The notes: generated by a model not told the origin, from the sequence alone. A DNA stretch of 64,000 bases from an uncultured Succinivibrio sp. (GCA_934218695.1 CAKQDA010000009.1:1-64000), one strand, 5' to 3'; counted from the stretch's first letter, positions 47,998 through 57,418 are shown. Numbers and translations are program-made.

Positions 47998-48021
47998 CAA
48001 AAAAGCGGGCTTATGCCCGCT
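47998..48021 (-). terminator. Terminator downstream of the SHMT-like gene
   Basis: AGCGGGC (48004-48010) and GCCCGCT (48015-48021) pair around TTAT. On the minus strand a T-run (complement of 47998-48003) follows. Confidence 0.85.
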
Positions 48022-48035
48022 GTAACTAAGAAAAA

Positions 48036-49280
48036 TTAATACTCTTTAGCAAATAGATTGCGAACCTCTGGATCCATATACTTCTGCTCAAGATTTGGAA
48101 GTGTTGATGTTAAGGAAACAACAATCTTGTTTACCTTTCTGGCATTCTCATCATCAGGTTTTGACAGATAAACACCAATGGCTCTGCCAAGTTCTTTCAT
48201 CTGTTCTGGCTTAATACCGCGTGTGGTGGATGGTAATGAAGAGAAACGGACAGCATCGAACTTAATGTTAGGATTATTGGTCAGAACCTGAGCAATTCTT
48301 ACATGAATGCCAAGATCAGCCAGAAGCTCCTGAGCGCCGCGGGCAGAAATAGCACAGTTCTTGGCATCAATCATGACCAAATGTGATTCAGTTTTTGAAG
48401 AGATGATCTTCATGCCACCTTCAATAAGACCTTCAGCCAGAGCCTTAGCGTTGAGAACAACATCTGAGCAGTATTTTTTAAAGCTTTCGGTTGTCATTTC
48501 ATGGAGTCGTGCAGCAAGTGCAGACAGCTGTGGTGACAGCAGACCATTGTGACCTGCAAGATTCTCTGAACGCTTGATGAGTCCAGAGAGCTCCTGACGG
48601 CACAAAATTACAGCAGCCTGAGGCCCCTGCATAGCACCATGTGTTGAAAAGGTAACAACATCAGCATACTTCATTGGGTTATCAAGCACGCCTGCAGCTG
48701 TCAGACCAGCTGTCTGAGACAGGTCACACCACAGCATAGCGCCATTCTCTTTGGCAATTTTTGACAGACGCTCAAAATCAACATGCAACGGATAGTTGAC
48801 AGGAGAGAAAATGATCATCTTTGGCCTGTTCTTCTTGGCTAAAGATTCAATCTCATCCATATTTAATTCCTGACTGTCAGGTTCAATTCCGAAATTTACA
48901 AATCTGTAGGCTAAATTCTCACTGTTGCAGTGTTCCTTTTTACGCAGGTCAAGGGACATAATCACGTCACCGCGCTGTGTGAGAGCCTTAAATACCACTC
49001 GTGAAGCAGCCTCAATTGTAATTGTCTTAACGGTTGCAAACGGAGCATCAAATAATTCGCATAAGCGTGAAACAGTAAGTTGCTCTAGGTTATCTGTTCT
49101 TCCTAAAGTTAAAGAACTGGCAGAATTTACAAGCACACTGCCCATGATTGCCGCACATATTGGAGATGTGCTGTTTTCATCGGGAATAAATGAAATACTT
49201 GCGTGTTGACGCTCTATTTCCTTTACAAAATATGCGTATAAATCTTTATCAAAATTCTTTACAAGCTCAATGGAATTCAT
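48036..49280 (-). CDS. Serine hydroxymethyltransferase-like protein lacking the PLP lysine
   Basis: 414 residues; ATG 49280 has GAGGAG 6 bases upstream and is preferred to ATG 49298. The fold follows E. coli GlyA: I-S-F-I-P-D-E-N-S-T-S-P matches the GlyA I-A-S-E-N-Y-T-S block, C-D-L-S-Q-T-A-G-L-T-A-A-G-V matches the D-M-A-H-V-A-G strand. But the lysine that binds PLP (T-T-T-H-K-T-L in GlyA) is Gly: S-T-H-G-A-M-Q-G-P at about 213-221. The D-x-A-H His is Gln, and the Y-G-G and L-A-H-G-G-H blocks are gone. The frame is uninterrupted. So it is unlikely to be a PLP enzyme; it may have become structural or regulatory. A true glyA is not in this window. Confidence 0.75.
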   Translation of the reverse strand: MNSIELVKNFDKDLYAYFVKEIERQHASISFIPDENSTSPICAAIMGSVLVNSASSLTLGRTDNLEQLTVSRLCELFDAPFATVKTITIEAASRVVFKALTQRGDVIMSLDLRKKEHCNSENLAYRFVNFGIEPDSQELNMDEIESLAKKNRPKMIIFSPVNYPLHVDFERLSKIAKENGAMLWCDLSQTAGLTAAGVLDNPMKYADVVTFSTHGAMQGPQAAVILCRQELSGLIKRSENLAGHNGLLSPQLSALAARLHEMTTESFKKYCSDVVLNAKALAEGLIEGGMKIISSKTESHLVMIDAKNCAISARGAQELLADLGIHVRIAQVLTNNPNIKFDAVRFSSLPSTTRGIKPEQMKELGRAIGVYLSKPDDENARKVNKIVVSLTSTLPNLEQKYMDPEVRNLFAKEY

Positions 49281-49420
49281 TATCAACTCCTCATCCAAAA
49301 TAGCTATTGAATTATATCAAAATTTTTGATTATTGCTATTTTATGAACTGTTTATTATTACATTATGTTAGTGTTTAAGCCTATTTTGATGTCCTTTCAC
49401 AGAAACTTAAAATAAAGCTG

Positions 49421-50686
49421 TCAGACATCAGAAAACGGCCAGAATACCGGAATCAGCAGCACGCATAAAATAAATGAGATTATGCACATTGGAACTCCGA
49501 CTTTTAAATAATCCTTAAAGTGCAGACCTGAGGGGCCTAAAATCATAGTGTTGCAAGGTGTGGCAATTGGTGTTGCAAAAGAGCATGAAGCTCCGATTGT
49601 AACAGACATAATGACACCGTATGGCGATACCTGTAATTTGTTGGCAATACTCATTGCAATTGGAATTATAAGAGCAGCCGTAGCAGTGTTAGGCATAAAC
49701 TGTGTTAAAAAACATGCAATCAGAAACATTACTGCTACGATTTCATGCTCTGAAGGTGTATCTCCAAGCAATGATACAACTGAATTTGCAATGAGTTCAC
49801 CTGCTCCTGATTTCTGCATTGCAATGGCAAATGGCAGCATTCCGGCAAAAAGAAAAACAGTTACCCAGTCTATTCCCCTGTAAGCCTGTTTTTCTGTAAT
49901 ACATCCTGAAACCACACACAAAAGTGCAGCTGTTAACCCCACCATTGCAGGAGACAGTCCTGGAATGCCAATAATTAAACCAATCACAACATAAATCAGA
50001 ATCAGGAGCGATAAAATTCTCTGCCTGTTGGTACCTACATTACCGATCTGTCTTGTAAGCATACCGGTGTCGGCTGACTTTTTAGGTAAAATATGCCGAC
50101 CTATAAAAAACATAAACAGAGAAGTTGCAAATGCAATAGGTCCGCCAATAAGAGCAAACTCAAAAAAAACGTATGGTTCAAGACCTGCACGGGTAACTTC
50201 TGCTACAGCTAGCATATTAGGAGGAGTACCCACCATGGTCAGATTACATCCTACATTTGCGGCTACAGCTACAGACATTAAAATTGGAGCAGAAGGTATT
50301 TTGGCAGACAGGCAGACACCTATAATCACAGGTAACAGACAGGCTACTGTACCAGTATTTGAGGCAAACGCAGAAAGAGATATCGTAAGCAGCATAAATG
50401 CAGGTATCAGTGCATGCTGTGAACCTCCGAGCTTTCGTACAATATAATTACCAATAGCCTGAGCAAGACCTGACTCAAGCATGGCCGCTCCGACCACAAA
50501 CATGCCGGAGAACAGGATCACATTACTGTTAGAAAATCCTGAAAATGCCTCCTGAGGGGACAATATGCCAAAAAAAACCAGGGCAACTGTTGCACTCAGT
50601 GCTGACACAGCAACAGGTATTATTTCTGTTAGAAACAACAGAGCTACAACAGCCAGAATAATAAGTGTTATTAAAGCCTGATCCAT
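49421..50686 (-). CDS. SLC13/DASS-type anion permease
   Basis: 421 residues, about eleven TM segments. Family signatures: S-N-T-G-T-V-A-C-L-L-P (about 110-120), V-G-T-P-P-N-M-L-A (about 151-159), and the mirrored M-P-N-T-A-T-A-A-L-I-I-P-I-A (about 334-347) with A-T-P-C-N-T-M-I-L-G-P (about 373-383). Such proteins move dicarboxylates, citrate or sulfate with Na+. The substrate is uncertain; a dicarboxylate such as succinate would suit a succinate-forming anaerobe, but this is inference. Single gene. Confidence 0.88.
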   Translation of the reverse strand: MDQALITLIILAVVALLFLTEIIPVAVSALSATVALVFFGILSPQEAFSGFSNSNVILFSGMFVVGAAMLESGLAQAIGNYIVRKLGGSQHALIPAFMLLTISLSAFASNTGTVACLLPVIIGVCLSAKIPSAPILMSVAVAANVGCNLTMVGTPPNMLAVAEVTRAGLEPYVFFEFALIGGPIAFATSLFMFFIGRHILPKKSADTGMLTRQIGNVGTNRQRILSLLILIYVVIGLIIGIPGLSPAMVGLTAALLCVVSGCITEKQAYRGIDWVTVFLFAGMLPFAIAMQKSGAGELIANSVVSLLGDTPSEHEIVAVMFLIACFLTQFMPNTATAALIIPIAMSIANKLQVSPYGVIMSVTIGASCSFATPIATPCNTMILGPSGLHFKDYLKVGVPMCIISFILCVLLIPVFWPFSDV

Positions 50687-50992
50687 ATTTGTTACCTCAA
50701 ATAATTTTATCCTATCTAATCATTTGCAAATAATGTTGGCTATTGAAGAAATAACAAACTGTGATTTGTGCAGTTATGTACAGTATAAAGTGTTACAAAC
50801 ATCAAAATTCAGAGTTCAAATTGTCAGTCTAAGTAACAGCTAATCAAACGTAAATAAAATGCGCTACTGATTTTTAGATAATATGGTTTTTGAAAAGTGG
50901 AAAACGAATACATCAGACAATATGAATTCTAGTTCAAAAAGTGAACTAAAAATCTTAAAACAGAACCTTTGGATATGCTATGATTGAGAAAT
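50687..50992. other. Divergent intergenic region with a dyad
   Basis: 306 bases between the permease and mepM. TAGTTCA (50930-50936) and TGAACTA (50942-50948) form a perfect 7-base dyad with a 5-base spacer, 45 bases before the mepM ATG. It could be an operator for mepM. No promoter was fixed. Confidence 0.4.
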
Positions 50993-52861
50993 ATGATTAA
51001 CGTTAAGATTACAAGTCGAACCGCAACTGAAGATTTTGTAGCCGTTGAAAGAGAGACGGGCGCTATTGCTCTGCCTAGCAAGCATGTTTTTGCAATCTTC
51101 TCGGTTGGTATTATTTCTGTTCTTTTAGCACTTCCTTTCGGACAGCTAATTCCTGAAAATGATTCCCCTTTTTCAGCTTTAAGCGCAGGTCGCATGGAGC
51201 AGAACAGAAAGTATGAACAGGCTTACCTGAAAAACGATGAGTCTGTTGCAGAAAAAAATCTTGAAATTTCATCCACTGCAGGATCTGAGGAAAACTATGA
51301 TGATATTGTTATTCCTGAATCTCTGCTTGCAAATGAGTCTAAGGATGATTCTTCTGCTGACACTGAACAGGTGCAGACTGAAGACAGACAGAAGTTTGTA
51401 ACTACTGACGACAAACTGAAAAAAGAAGTTGAAAGCTCCGAGAAATTTATCGCCGACATCATGGAGCCTAAGAACATTACCGAATCTAGCAAAGCTGAAA
51501 CAAAAAAAGAATCCGATGATGTTATCGCCCTTAAAAACAGCGCTGTCAAAAAAGAATTCAAGTATGACGGTAAATGGTACGAGCAGACTGTAAAAAAAGG
51601 TGATTCACTTTTTAAGATCTTCACCTACTTAAATCTTGATATAAGTGATTTGAAGAAGATTAAGACTGCTTCTGGTGATGACAGTCTGAACCTTGCTGTT
51701 GGTGACAAGATCCAGTTCCTAGTAAACAGCAAAAACGTACTTCAGGAAATTGCTATTCCCCTTGCTGGGAAAAAACAGATAAGATTCTCACGTGACCTTG
51801 ATGATGGTACTTTTGCCATGTCCAGGGAAGACAGGTTTGCTCAGTTTGAGAATAATAAAAAGTCAAAGATGGAGCAGGCCACCAAAATGCCTGGTTATGT
51901 AGAAGCTCAGAAGGAAAAGGCTGCTAGAGAAAAAGAACTTTTACTTGCTAAGGAAAAAGCTGAAAAAGAGAAAGCAAAACTTGATGCTATGACAGCTGCT
52001 CTTGAGAAAAAGGAAAAAGAAAAGGCTGAAGCTGAAGAAAAAGAGCTTAAAGTTAATCTCTCAACAAGACCACGTCTTCTTATCGGCTCGCTCCGCTCAG
52101 GAGAAAATTTTGACAGAGCTGCCAAGAGACTAGGATTGACACGTTCTGAAATTGTAAGTATTAAAAATCAGTACTCTGGTAAAATCAATTTTAAGCGTAT
52201 AGGTCCAGGTGATACATTCAGAGTTTTATTCAACGGTATTGGTTCAGGTTCAAGCATGACTGCAATATCGGTAGATTCTGCCAGATACGGGCAGATAAAT
52301 CTCTATCGTCACCCGCAGAATCATATCTTCTATGAGGAAAACGGATATCACCCTTCAACTGGAACATTCAGACGTTTCCCATTTATGGGACAAGTTAAGG
52401 TAAATTCTCCATTTAACCTGAACCGTTATCACCCTATAAAGAAACGCAGAAGACCACATTATGGAGTTGACTTCAAGCTGCCAATTGGAACACCTGTGTA
52501 TGCTCCTTCAGAAGGTACTGTTACTTATGCAGGTTACATGAGAGGTGGCGGATATACTGTTATTATTAACCATAAAGGCGGTTATACCACTGTTTATATG
52601 CATCTGTCCAAATTCGATGTAAGAAAGGGACAGAAAGTCAGAATCGGTCAGGTTATAGCAAAATCCGGAAACACAGGCTATTCAACCGGTTCACACCTGC
52701 ATTATGAGGTTCACATCAACGGAAGAGCAGTTGATCCGCTCAAGGTGGATCTTCCTTCAGGAAGTCCTGCAACTGCACAGAGATTACGTGAATCTTTCAG
52801 GAATACCGTGTACATTCTAAAGACAGAGCTTTATAAGAATGCTCTTGCCGAAAATAAGTAA
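50993..52861 (+). CDS. mepM: Murein DD-endopeptidase, M23 family
   Basis: About 622 residues from ATG 50993 (an upstream TTG 50984 is less likely). One TM segment (residues about 35-52), an acidic periplasmic stretch (about 65-185), a LysM/OapA-type domain (about 195-265) with W-Y-E-Q-T-V-K-K-G-D-S-L, a Lys/Glu coiled coil (about 285-350), then a second LysM-like region. The M23 domain has H-Y-G-V-D-F (about 490, zinc His and Asp) and H-L-H-Y-E-V (about 571-576). It cuts peptide crosslinks during cell-wall growth. E. coli MepM has 440 residues; the increase is in the acidic and coiled regions. Confidence 0.9.
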   Translation: MINVKITSRTATEDFVAVERETGAIALPSKHVFAIFSVGIISVLLALPFGQLIPENDSPFSALSAGRMEQNRKYEQAYLKNDESVAEKNLEISSTAGSEENYDDIVIPESLLANESKDDSSADTEQVQTEDRQKFVTTDDKLKKEVESSEKFIADIMEPKNITESSKAETKKESDDVIALKNSAVKKEFKYDGKWYEQTVKKGDSLFKIFTYLNLDISDLKKIKTASGDDSLNLAVGDKIQFLVNSKNVLQEIAIPLAGKKQIRFSRDLDDGTFAMSREDRFAQFENNKKSKMEQATKMPGYVEAQKEKAAREKELLLAKEKAEKEKAKLDAMTAALEKKEKEKAEAEEKELKVNLSTRPRLLIGSLRSGENFDRAAKRLGLTRSEIVSIKNQYSGKINFKRIGPGDTFRVLFNGIGSGSSMTAISVDSARYGQINLYRHPQNHIFYEENGYHPSTGTFRRFPFMGQVKVNSPFNLNRYHPIKKRRRPHYGVDFKLPIGTPVYAPSEGTVTYAGYMRGGGYTVIINHKGGYTTVYMHLSKFDVRKGQKVRIGQVIAKSGNTGYSTGSHLHYEVHINGRAVDPLKVDLPSGSPATAQRLRESFRNTVYILKTELYKNALAENK

Positions 52862-52907
52862 AACATAATTTTCAACTGCAATTTGTAGATAAAAGTAAGG
52901 ATCAATC

Positions 52908-54716
52908 ATGCTAAGTGAAAAAGAGTTTTGTGAAGAAGCCCTGGCCGTATTGAAATGGTTGATTGCTATACCAAGTATCACCAGAACTTCTGGCGATGAG
53001 ATCATAAATCACACTATCTATAACACCATTTCAGAGTTTACCTATTTTAAGAGCCATCCTGAGTATCTCAACTTTATTACTCATGATGATCAGAAAAATC
53101 ATTCTTTTACGGCTTTTGTAAGACGCGACTTAATCACAAAACCTACTCTTGTGGTTCTGTGTAATACCGATACCTCATCTAACGAGGTATATGGCACCAT
53201 AAAATCATATGCATTCAAAGCGGATGACTTAAAGACAAAGTTAAAAAACTTATCTCTGTCCGAAAAACAGTTAAAAGATCTGGATAATGAGAAGAACATC
53301 TACGGACTTGGAAGTTTTGAAAACAAGGCTCCAATAGCCGGTATGCTGATCCTTCTCAAGTACTACACTGAAAGGCTGTGGGAATTGCCTGCCAATCTGC
53401 TGTTTGTGTGCACTTCAGAGTCCTTGAACGGTCATGAAGGAATTCGAACCTGTCTTCCTTATATTCATAATCTTATTAATGACTATGATATTGAGTTAAC
53501 CTTAGCATTAAGTTTTAAACCAGAGTCTGTTGGTGTAACAGAAAATACCATAAATCTTTACACTGCCAATATGGGCAAGGTGGAGGCAGGCTTCTACATT
53601 TTTGGAGAAGGTACTGATACAGAGTTGCCTTTTAAGGGATTCTCTCCAACATTAACTGCATCAAAGATTATTGAAGATATTGAATTAAATCCTAAAATTA
53701 CCAAAGATATCTCTCATTCGGCAATTGCACCTACTTTTAACTACCTGCACTCCTATAATAACCGCTCACCGAATACTCCTGATGCTGTACATTTAAGCTT
53801 CAACTTTCCTTTTATCAACCTTAATCTTTTAGATCTGGTTGAAAACATGAAACAGATTGCAGCAAATGCTATTGAAAAGACTGCAGGATTTATGGAAGAC
53901 AGAGAAAACTACTTCTGTAAAATTAATGACACAGAACCGTTAAATTCTTCAAGAGAAGCCGAAGTTCTGTCATTTTCAGATCTTTTCTACAGAGCAAGCC
54001 TGCATTACAAAGGTAATCTGAAGTCTGCAATTGAAGGTCTTATTCAGAAATGTACCAATGAGGATCTTGGCAGTCATGACATTATCAAAACAATTATCGA
54101 ACGCTTAAATGAACTGGCTCATTTACCAAGACCTTCTGTAGTGATCTTCTTTGGTAATGATTTTATTCCTCAGCAGCAGCTGCGCAAGAATTTTGCTATG
54201 GACAGAGAGCTCTATATCAAGATTAATCGCGCAGTTGAGGAGTTTAACAAGGATCATGACCATCAGATCAATATCGAAAATGAGTGCCAAGCCAACGACA
54301 ACTGTTTTATAAGACCTGTTGGTATTGATGTTGCTCTAAAAGCAATGAAAGACGAATGCCCTATTCCTGTGTCCACGTTCTATAACCTGAATGCTCCCGG
54401 CATTACTTTTACATACAAAGGTGGAGAGCTTTACAGAGCCTGCGAACATGTTGAAATGAGTATCTTTACAGATATGCTAAGTTTCGTGCACAACCTGATG
54501 ATTGAAATCGGACCTGACGACTCTTCAAGCTTTGAAAAGAAAACTGAAGATGAAGCAATGTCTGCATTAAAGATAGACAAGCTGATAAAACAGAACAATA
54601 TTAAAAACGATATAAAAGAAAATTCAGAAGACTCTGATCCTGATAATGTGGCTGAAACAGAGAAAAACAATAAAGATACAACAGAAAATGCTGACAACGT
54701 TGTTCAGAAGATTTAA
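52908..54716 (+). CDS. RocB-like M20-family protein with altered metal ligands
   Basis: 602 residues, length and order of RocB (arginine-utilization M20 peptidase relative). Relative to that family the metal-ligand positions are changed: S-H-Y-D becomes C-N-T-D (His to Asn at 86), G-T-M-D-M-K becomes G-S-F-E-N-K (Asp to Glu at 138), and P-D-E-E becomes T-S-E-S (second Glu to Ser at 172). The C-terminal His in A-C-E-H is kept. The last 60 residues are an acidic, Asn/Asp/Glu-rich tail. The ATG has AAGG 7 bases upstream. It follows mepM by 46 bases and converges on a Fe-ADH-like gene. Peptidase activity is doubtful; function unknown. Confidence 0.65.
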   Translation: MLSEKEFCEEALAVLKWLIAIPSITRTSGDEIINHTIYNTISEFTYFKSHPEYLNFITHDDQKNHSFTAFVRRDLITKPTLVVLCNTDTSSNEVYGTIKSYAFKADDLKTKLKNLSLSEKQLKDLDNEKNIYGLGSFENKAPIAGMLILLKYYTERLWELPANLLFVCTSESLNGHEGIRTCLPYIHNLINDYDIELTLALSFKPESVGVTENTINLYTANMGKVEAGFYIFGEGTDTELPFKGFSPTLTASKIIEDIELNPKITKDISHSAIAPTFNYLHSYNNRSPNTPDAVHLSFNFPFINLNLLDLVENMKQIAANAIEKTAGFMEDRENYFCKINDTEPLNSSREAEVLSFSDLFYRASLHYKGNLKSAIEGLIQKCTNEDLGSHDIIKTIIERLNELAHLPRPSVVIFFGNDFIPQQQLRKNFAMDRELYIKINRAVEEFNKDHDHQINIENECQANDNCFIRPVGIDVALKAMKDECPIPVSTFYNLNAPGITFTYKGGELYRACEHVEMSIFTDMLSFVHNLMIEIGPDDSSSFEKKTEDEAMSALKIDKLIKQNNIKNDIKENSEDSDPDNVAETEKNNKDTTENADNVVQKI

Positions 54717-54734
54717 AGTAACATTCTGTTTTTT

Positions 54735-54771
54735 AACCACGTTATGACTTCTTAGTTTCAATAACGTGGTT
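54735..54771. terminator. Bidirectional terminator
   Basis: AACCACGTTAT (54735-54745) and ATAACGTGGTT (54761-54771) form a perfect 11-base stem between convergent genes. T-rich sequence lies to both sides. Confidence 0.8.
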
Positions 54772-54794
54772 TGTATGTTGCTCAGACTTGTATT

Positions 54795-55973
54795 TCACAG
54801 AGACAGGGATAAAATCACCTCACAGTCTGTTTTATCAAGCTTTTCATAGTTACCAATGTTATCAATTTCAGGAAATCCAGCCTTATACAGAATTCTCTCA
54901 ATATCTGCACCATCTGCGTTGATTTGAGACAGTTTTGTAGGTAGGCCAAATTTTGTAAACATCTGTTTAATTTGCGCAACTGTGTTTTTGGATGTTGACT
55001 CAACATTCTGATAATCTAGAGATACATTAAATACTGACGTTCCTAGTTTTGCCACTTTACTTGCATGCTTTTTCTGTATAAATTCAAACCACGCTGGAAG
55101 AATAATGCTTTCTGCCTGAGCTCTGGAGCAGTCAAATACGCTCACAATGGCTCGGGAAAGAATATCAACTGAGACATCGTCTCCAAAAGAGTAGAAAGGC
55201 ACTACGAATGCTGTAATGCTCGACCACATCAGATTATTAATACACTCAAGATCTCCGGGTTTTTCTTTCAACTTTTCATACATCAAAAGAACAGTCTTTA
55301 AAGAAGCTTCCGTAATGTTGTCTGACAGCAATGAAACTTTGTTGTTTGCAAAATAGCGGTGCAGCAATAAGGATGTAATAGATACCACATTACTCTCTAA
55401 TGACATATCATCATAAAGACATAATTCTGGTGAATAAATTATGAATTTTGGGTAAAGAAAGTCTGAAGAACAACTGTAAAAGGTAAGTGATCCATCTGAA
55501 AGCCTGTGAGCTACAGATGCACAGTCCGAATTGGCAGCTCCCGTGCAGACTGTTGTGCTGATAATGCCTATAGGTAGAGCCTGTTCAATGTCATACTCCT
55601 TTTTGAAGATGTTATAAAAGTTGTCATCATAAGGAGACGCAACGGCTATCAGCTTTGCAATTGTAAATTCATTAATACCTCCTACTGCCAGTACAAAATC
55701 GATATGTTCATCTCTGCAGATTCTGATACCTTTGAAGATAGTATCGATTTTTGGAGTTTCAACGTCATTTTCAGCAAGTTCAACAAAATCCAGTCCGCTT
55801 AATCTCAGGGATCGTTTGATTTTATCCAGAAGATTATTCAGATTCTTGATATTCTTTGAATAGTGAAGCAGGATCCTGGTACCCCCAAGGTACTTAATTT
55901 TTCTTCCAACCTCATTTTCCTCATTTGAACCATACAGCAGTTGAGTTCTTGTAAGATTATTGTAATTCTGCAT
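54795..55973 (-). CDS. Iron-alcohol-dehydrogenase-like protein without metal ligands
   Basis: 392 residues in the order of YqhD/BdhA-type Fe-ADH proteins: an N-terminal L-x-Y-G, the dinucleotide strand F-V-L-A-V-G-G (93-99), and the later helices. The GGGS loop reads G-G-I-N (98-101). All four metal ligands known for YqhD are substituted in my alignment: Asp194 is Ser198, His198 is Leu202, His267 is Arg274, His281 is Arg284. The frame has no lesions, so it is kept as a protein but probably not as a metal-dependent dehydrogenase. The ATG at 55973 has no strong ribosome site. It ends facing the RocB-like gene across a terminator. Confidence 0.7.
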   Translation of the reverse strand: MQNYNNLTRTQLLYGSNEENEVGRKIKYLGGTRILLHYSKNIKNLNNLLDKIKRSLRLSGLDFVELAENDVETPKIDTIFKGIRICRDEHIDFVLAVGGINEFTIAKLIAVASPYDDNFYNIFKKEYDIEQALPIGIISTTVCTGAANSDCASVAHRLSDGSLTFYSCSSDFLYPKFIIYSPELCLYDDMSLESNVVSITSLLLHRYFANNKVSLLSDNITEASLKTVLLMYEKLKEKPGDLECINNLMWSSITAFVVPFYSFGDDVSVDILSRAIVSVFDCSRAQAESIILPAWFEFIQKKHASKVAKLGTSVFNVSLDYQNVESTSKNTVAQIKQMFTKFGLPTKLSQINADGADIERILYKAGFPEIDNIGNYEKLDKTDCEVILSLSL

Positions 55974-56190
55974 AGTAGCCTTTGAAAAAATTACATTTTT
56001 TTTAACAAAAAAGTAAAAAATATTTTATATATAGATCAGATAATTACTCCAATGTCTTGCCTTAGTTTAAGATAAAAAAAGAATAAATGTCTATGTAACT
56101 GAAAATAAATGTTGACTGTTATCACTTTTCATTTAAGATTACCGAAAAATAACAACCTTTTTGTTTTTCTCTAGATGGAGATTTACGCGC

Positions 56191-57408
56191 GTGGAAAATA
56201 TTAGCGCTCAGAACGCAAACTCAGCAAATAATCAGGTAAAGACTGGTGAACCATCTTTTAAACAGCAGCACAGACCAGGTGAACTGCCAGGTCAGAAAGC
56301 TTCCCCTGTAGAACAGAACAAGAAACCCATACTTGAGATAAAGTCACTTACAAAAAACTTCAGTAATTTTACTGCTGTTAACAATGTTGATTTAACAATT
56401 TATGAAGGTGAAATTTTTGCTCTGTTAGGCTCGTCAGGCTGTGGTAAATCCACACTTTTACGTATGCTTGCAGGATTTGAGCATCCAAGCGCAGGTCATA
56501 TCATCCTTGATGGTGAAGACATTGTTGATCTTCCTCCATACAAGAGAACTTTAAATATGATGTTCCAGTCATATGCGCTGTTCCCGTATATGACTGTAAG
56601 ACAGAATATTGCTTTTGGTCTGAAACAAGAAAAACTTGCAAAAAATGTAATCAATGAACGCGTAGACAAAATGCTAAAGCTTGTTCATATGGAAGATTAC
56701 GTTGATAGAAAGCCTTACCAGCTGTCTGGAGGTCAGAGACAGCGTGTTGCTCTTGCAAGATCTCTTGCCAAGGAGCCTCGTCTTCTGCTTTTAGATGAGC
56801 CTATGGGAGCCCTTGATAAGAAACTGCGCGAACAGATGAGACTTGAGCTTGTTGACATTATTAACTCAGTTGGTGTTACCTGTCTTATGGTTACTCATGA
56901 TCAGGAAGAGGCTATGACTATGGCTGACAGAATTGCCATTATGGACAGAGGTGAGTTTGTGCAGATAGGCGGTCCTCGTGAGATTTACGAAAACCCTAAC
57001 TGCCGTTTCTCTGCCGAGTTCATAGGTTCAGTAAACATGTTTGACTGTACACTGACTACATCTAACGCTAACGGCTCCTTTATAGCCTGCAATGATTTCC
57101 CTCGTCCAATTGAGCTTCAGCATGATATTGATATTGCTGACGGTATGCCTCTGTCAATTGCTATGAGACCTGAGAAGATCTACATTTCTCATGAAGAACC
57201 TCAGGAAGCAACAAACTGGTGTTCGGGAATCGTGGAAAATATTGCTTATCTTGGTGATATTTCAATCTACTACGTAAGATTACCTTCAGGTAGAATCATC
57301 ACCTCAACACTGCCTAATGTTGACAGATTCAAGGTTGGTCTGCCTACATGGGATGATAAGGTATATTTAAGCTGGGATCCTGAGTCCTGCATTGCATTAA
57401 CATTCTAA
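56191..57408 (+). CDS. potG: Polyamine ABC transporter ATPase (PotG-like)
   Basis: 405 residues from GTG 56191 (GGAG ten bases upstream). The first 45 residues are a Gln/Asn-rich extension. Walker A G-S-S-G-C-G-K-S-T (about 92-100), Q-loop M-F-Q-S-Y-A-L-F, signature L-S-G-G-Q-R-Q-R, Walker B L-L-L-L-D-E-P, H-loop T-H-D, then a TOBE domain. The C-terminal G-L-P-T-W-D-D-K-V-Y-L-S-W-D matches E. coli PotG better than PotA. Powers putrescine (or other polyamine) uptake with PotH and PotI. Followed by potH 11 bases later. Confidence 0.93.
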   Translation: MENISAQNANSANNQVKTGEPSFKQQHRPGELPGQKASPVEQNKKPILEIKSLTKNFSNFTAVNNVDLTIYEGEIFALLGSSGCGKSTLLRMLAGFEHPSAGHIILDGEDIVDLPPYKRTLNMMFQSYALFPYMTVRQNIAFGLKQEKLAKNVINERVDKMLKLVHMEDYVDRKPYQLSGGQRQRVALARSLAKEPRLLLLDEPMGALDKKLREQMRLELVDIINSVGVTCLMVTHDQEEAMTMADRIAIMDRGEFVQIGGPREIYENPNCRFSAEFIGSVNMFDCTLTTSNANGSFIACNDFPRPIELQHDIDIADGMPLSIAMRPEKIYISHEEPQEATNWCSGIVENIAYLGDISIYYVRLPSGRIITSTLPNVDRFKVGLPTWDDKVYLSWDPESCIALTF

Positions 57409-57418
57409 GAGGCAGATT

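Noticed and set aside
48036..49280. Annotated simply as glyA
   Set aside because: The PLP lysine and several cofactor-binding blocks are absent, so an enzyme name would mislead.
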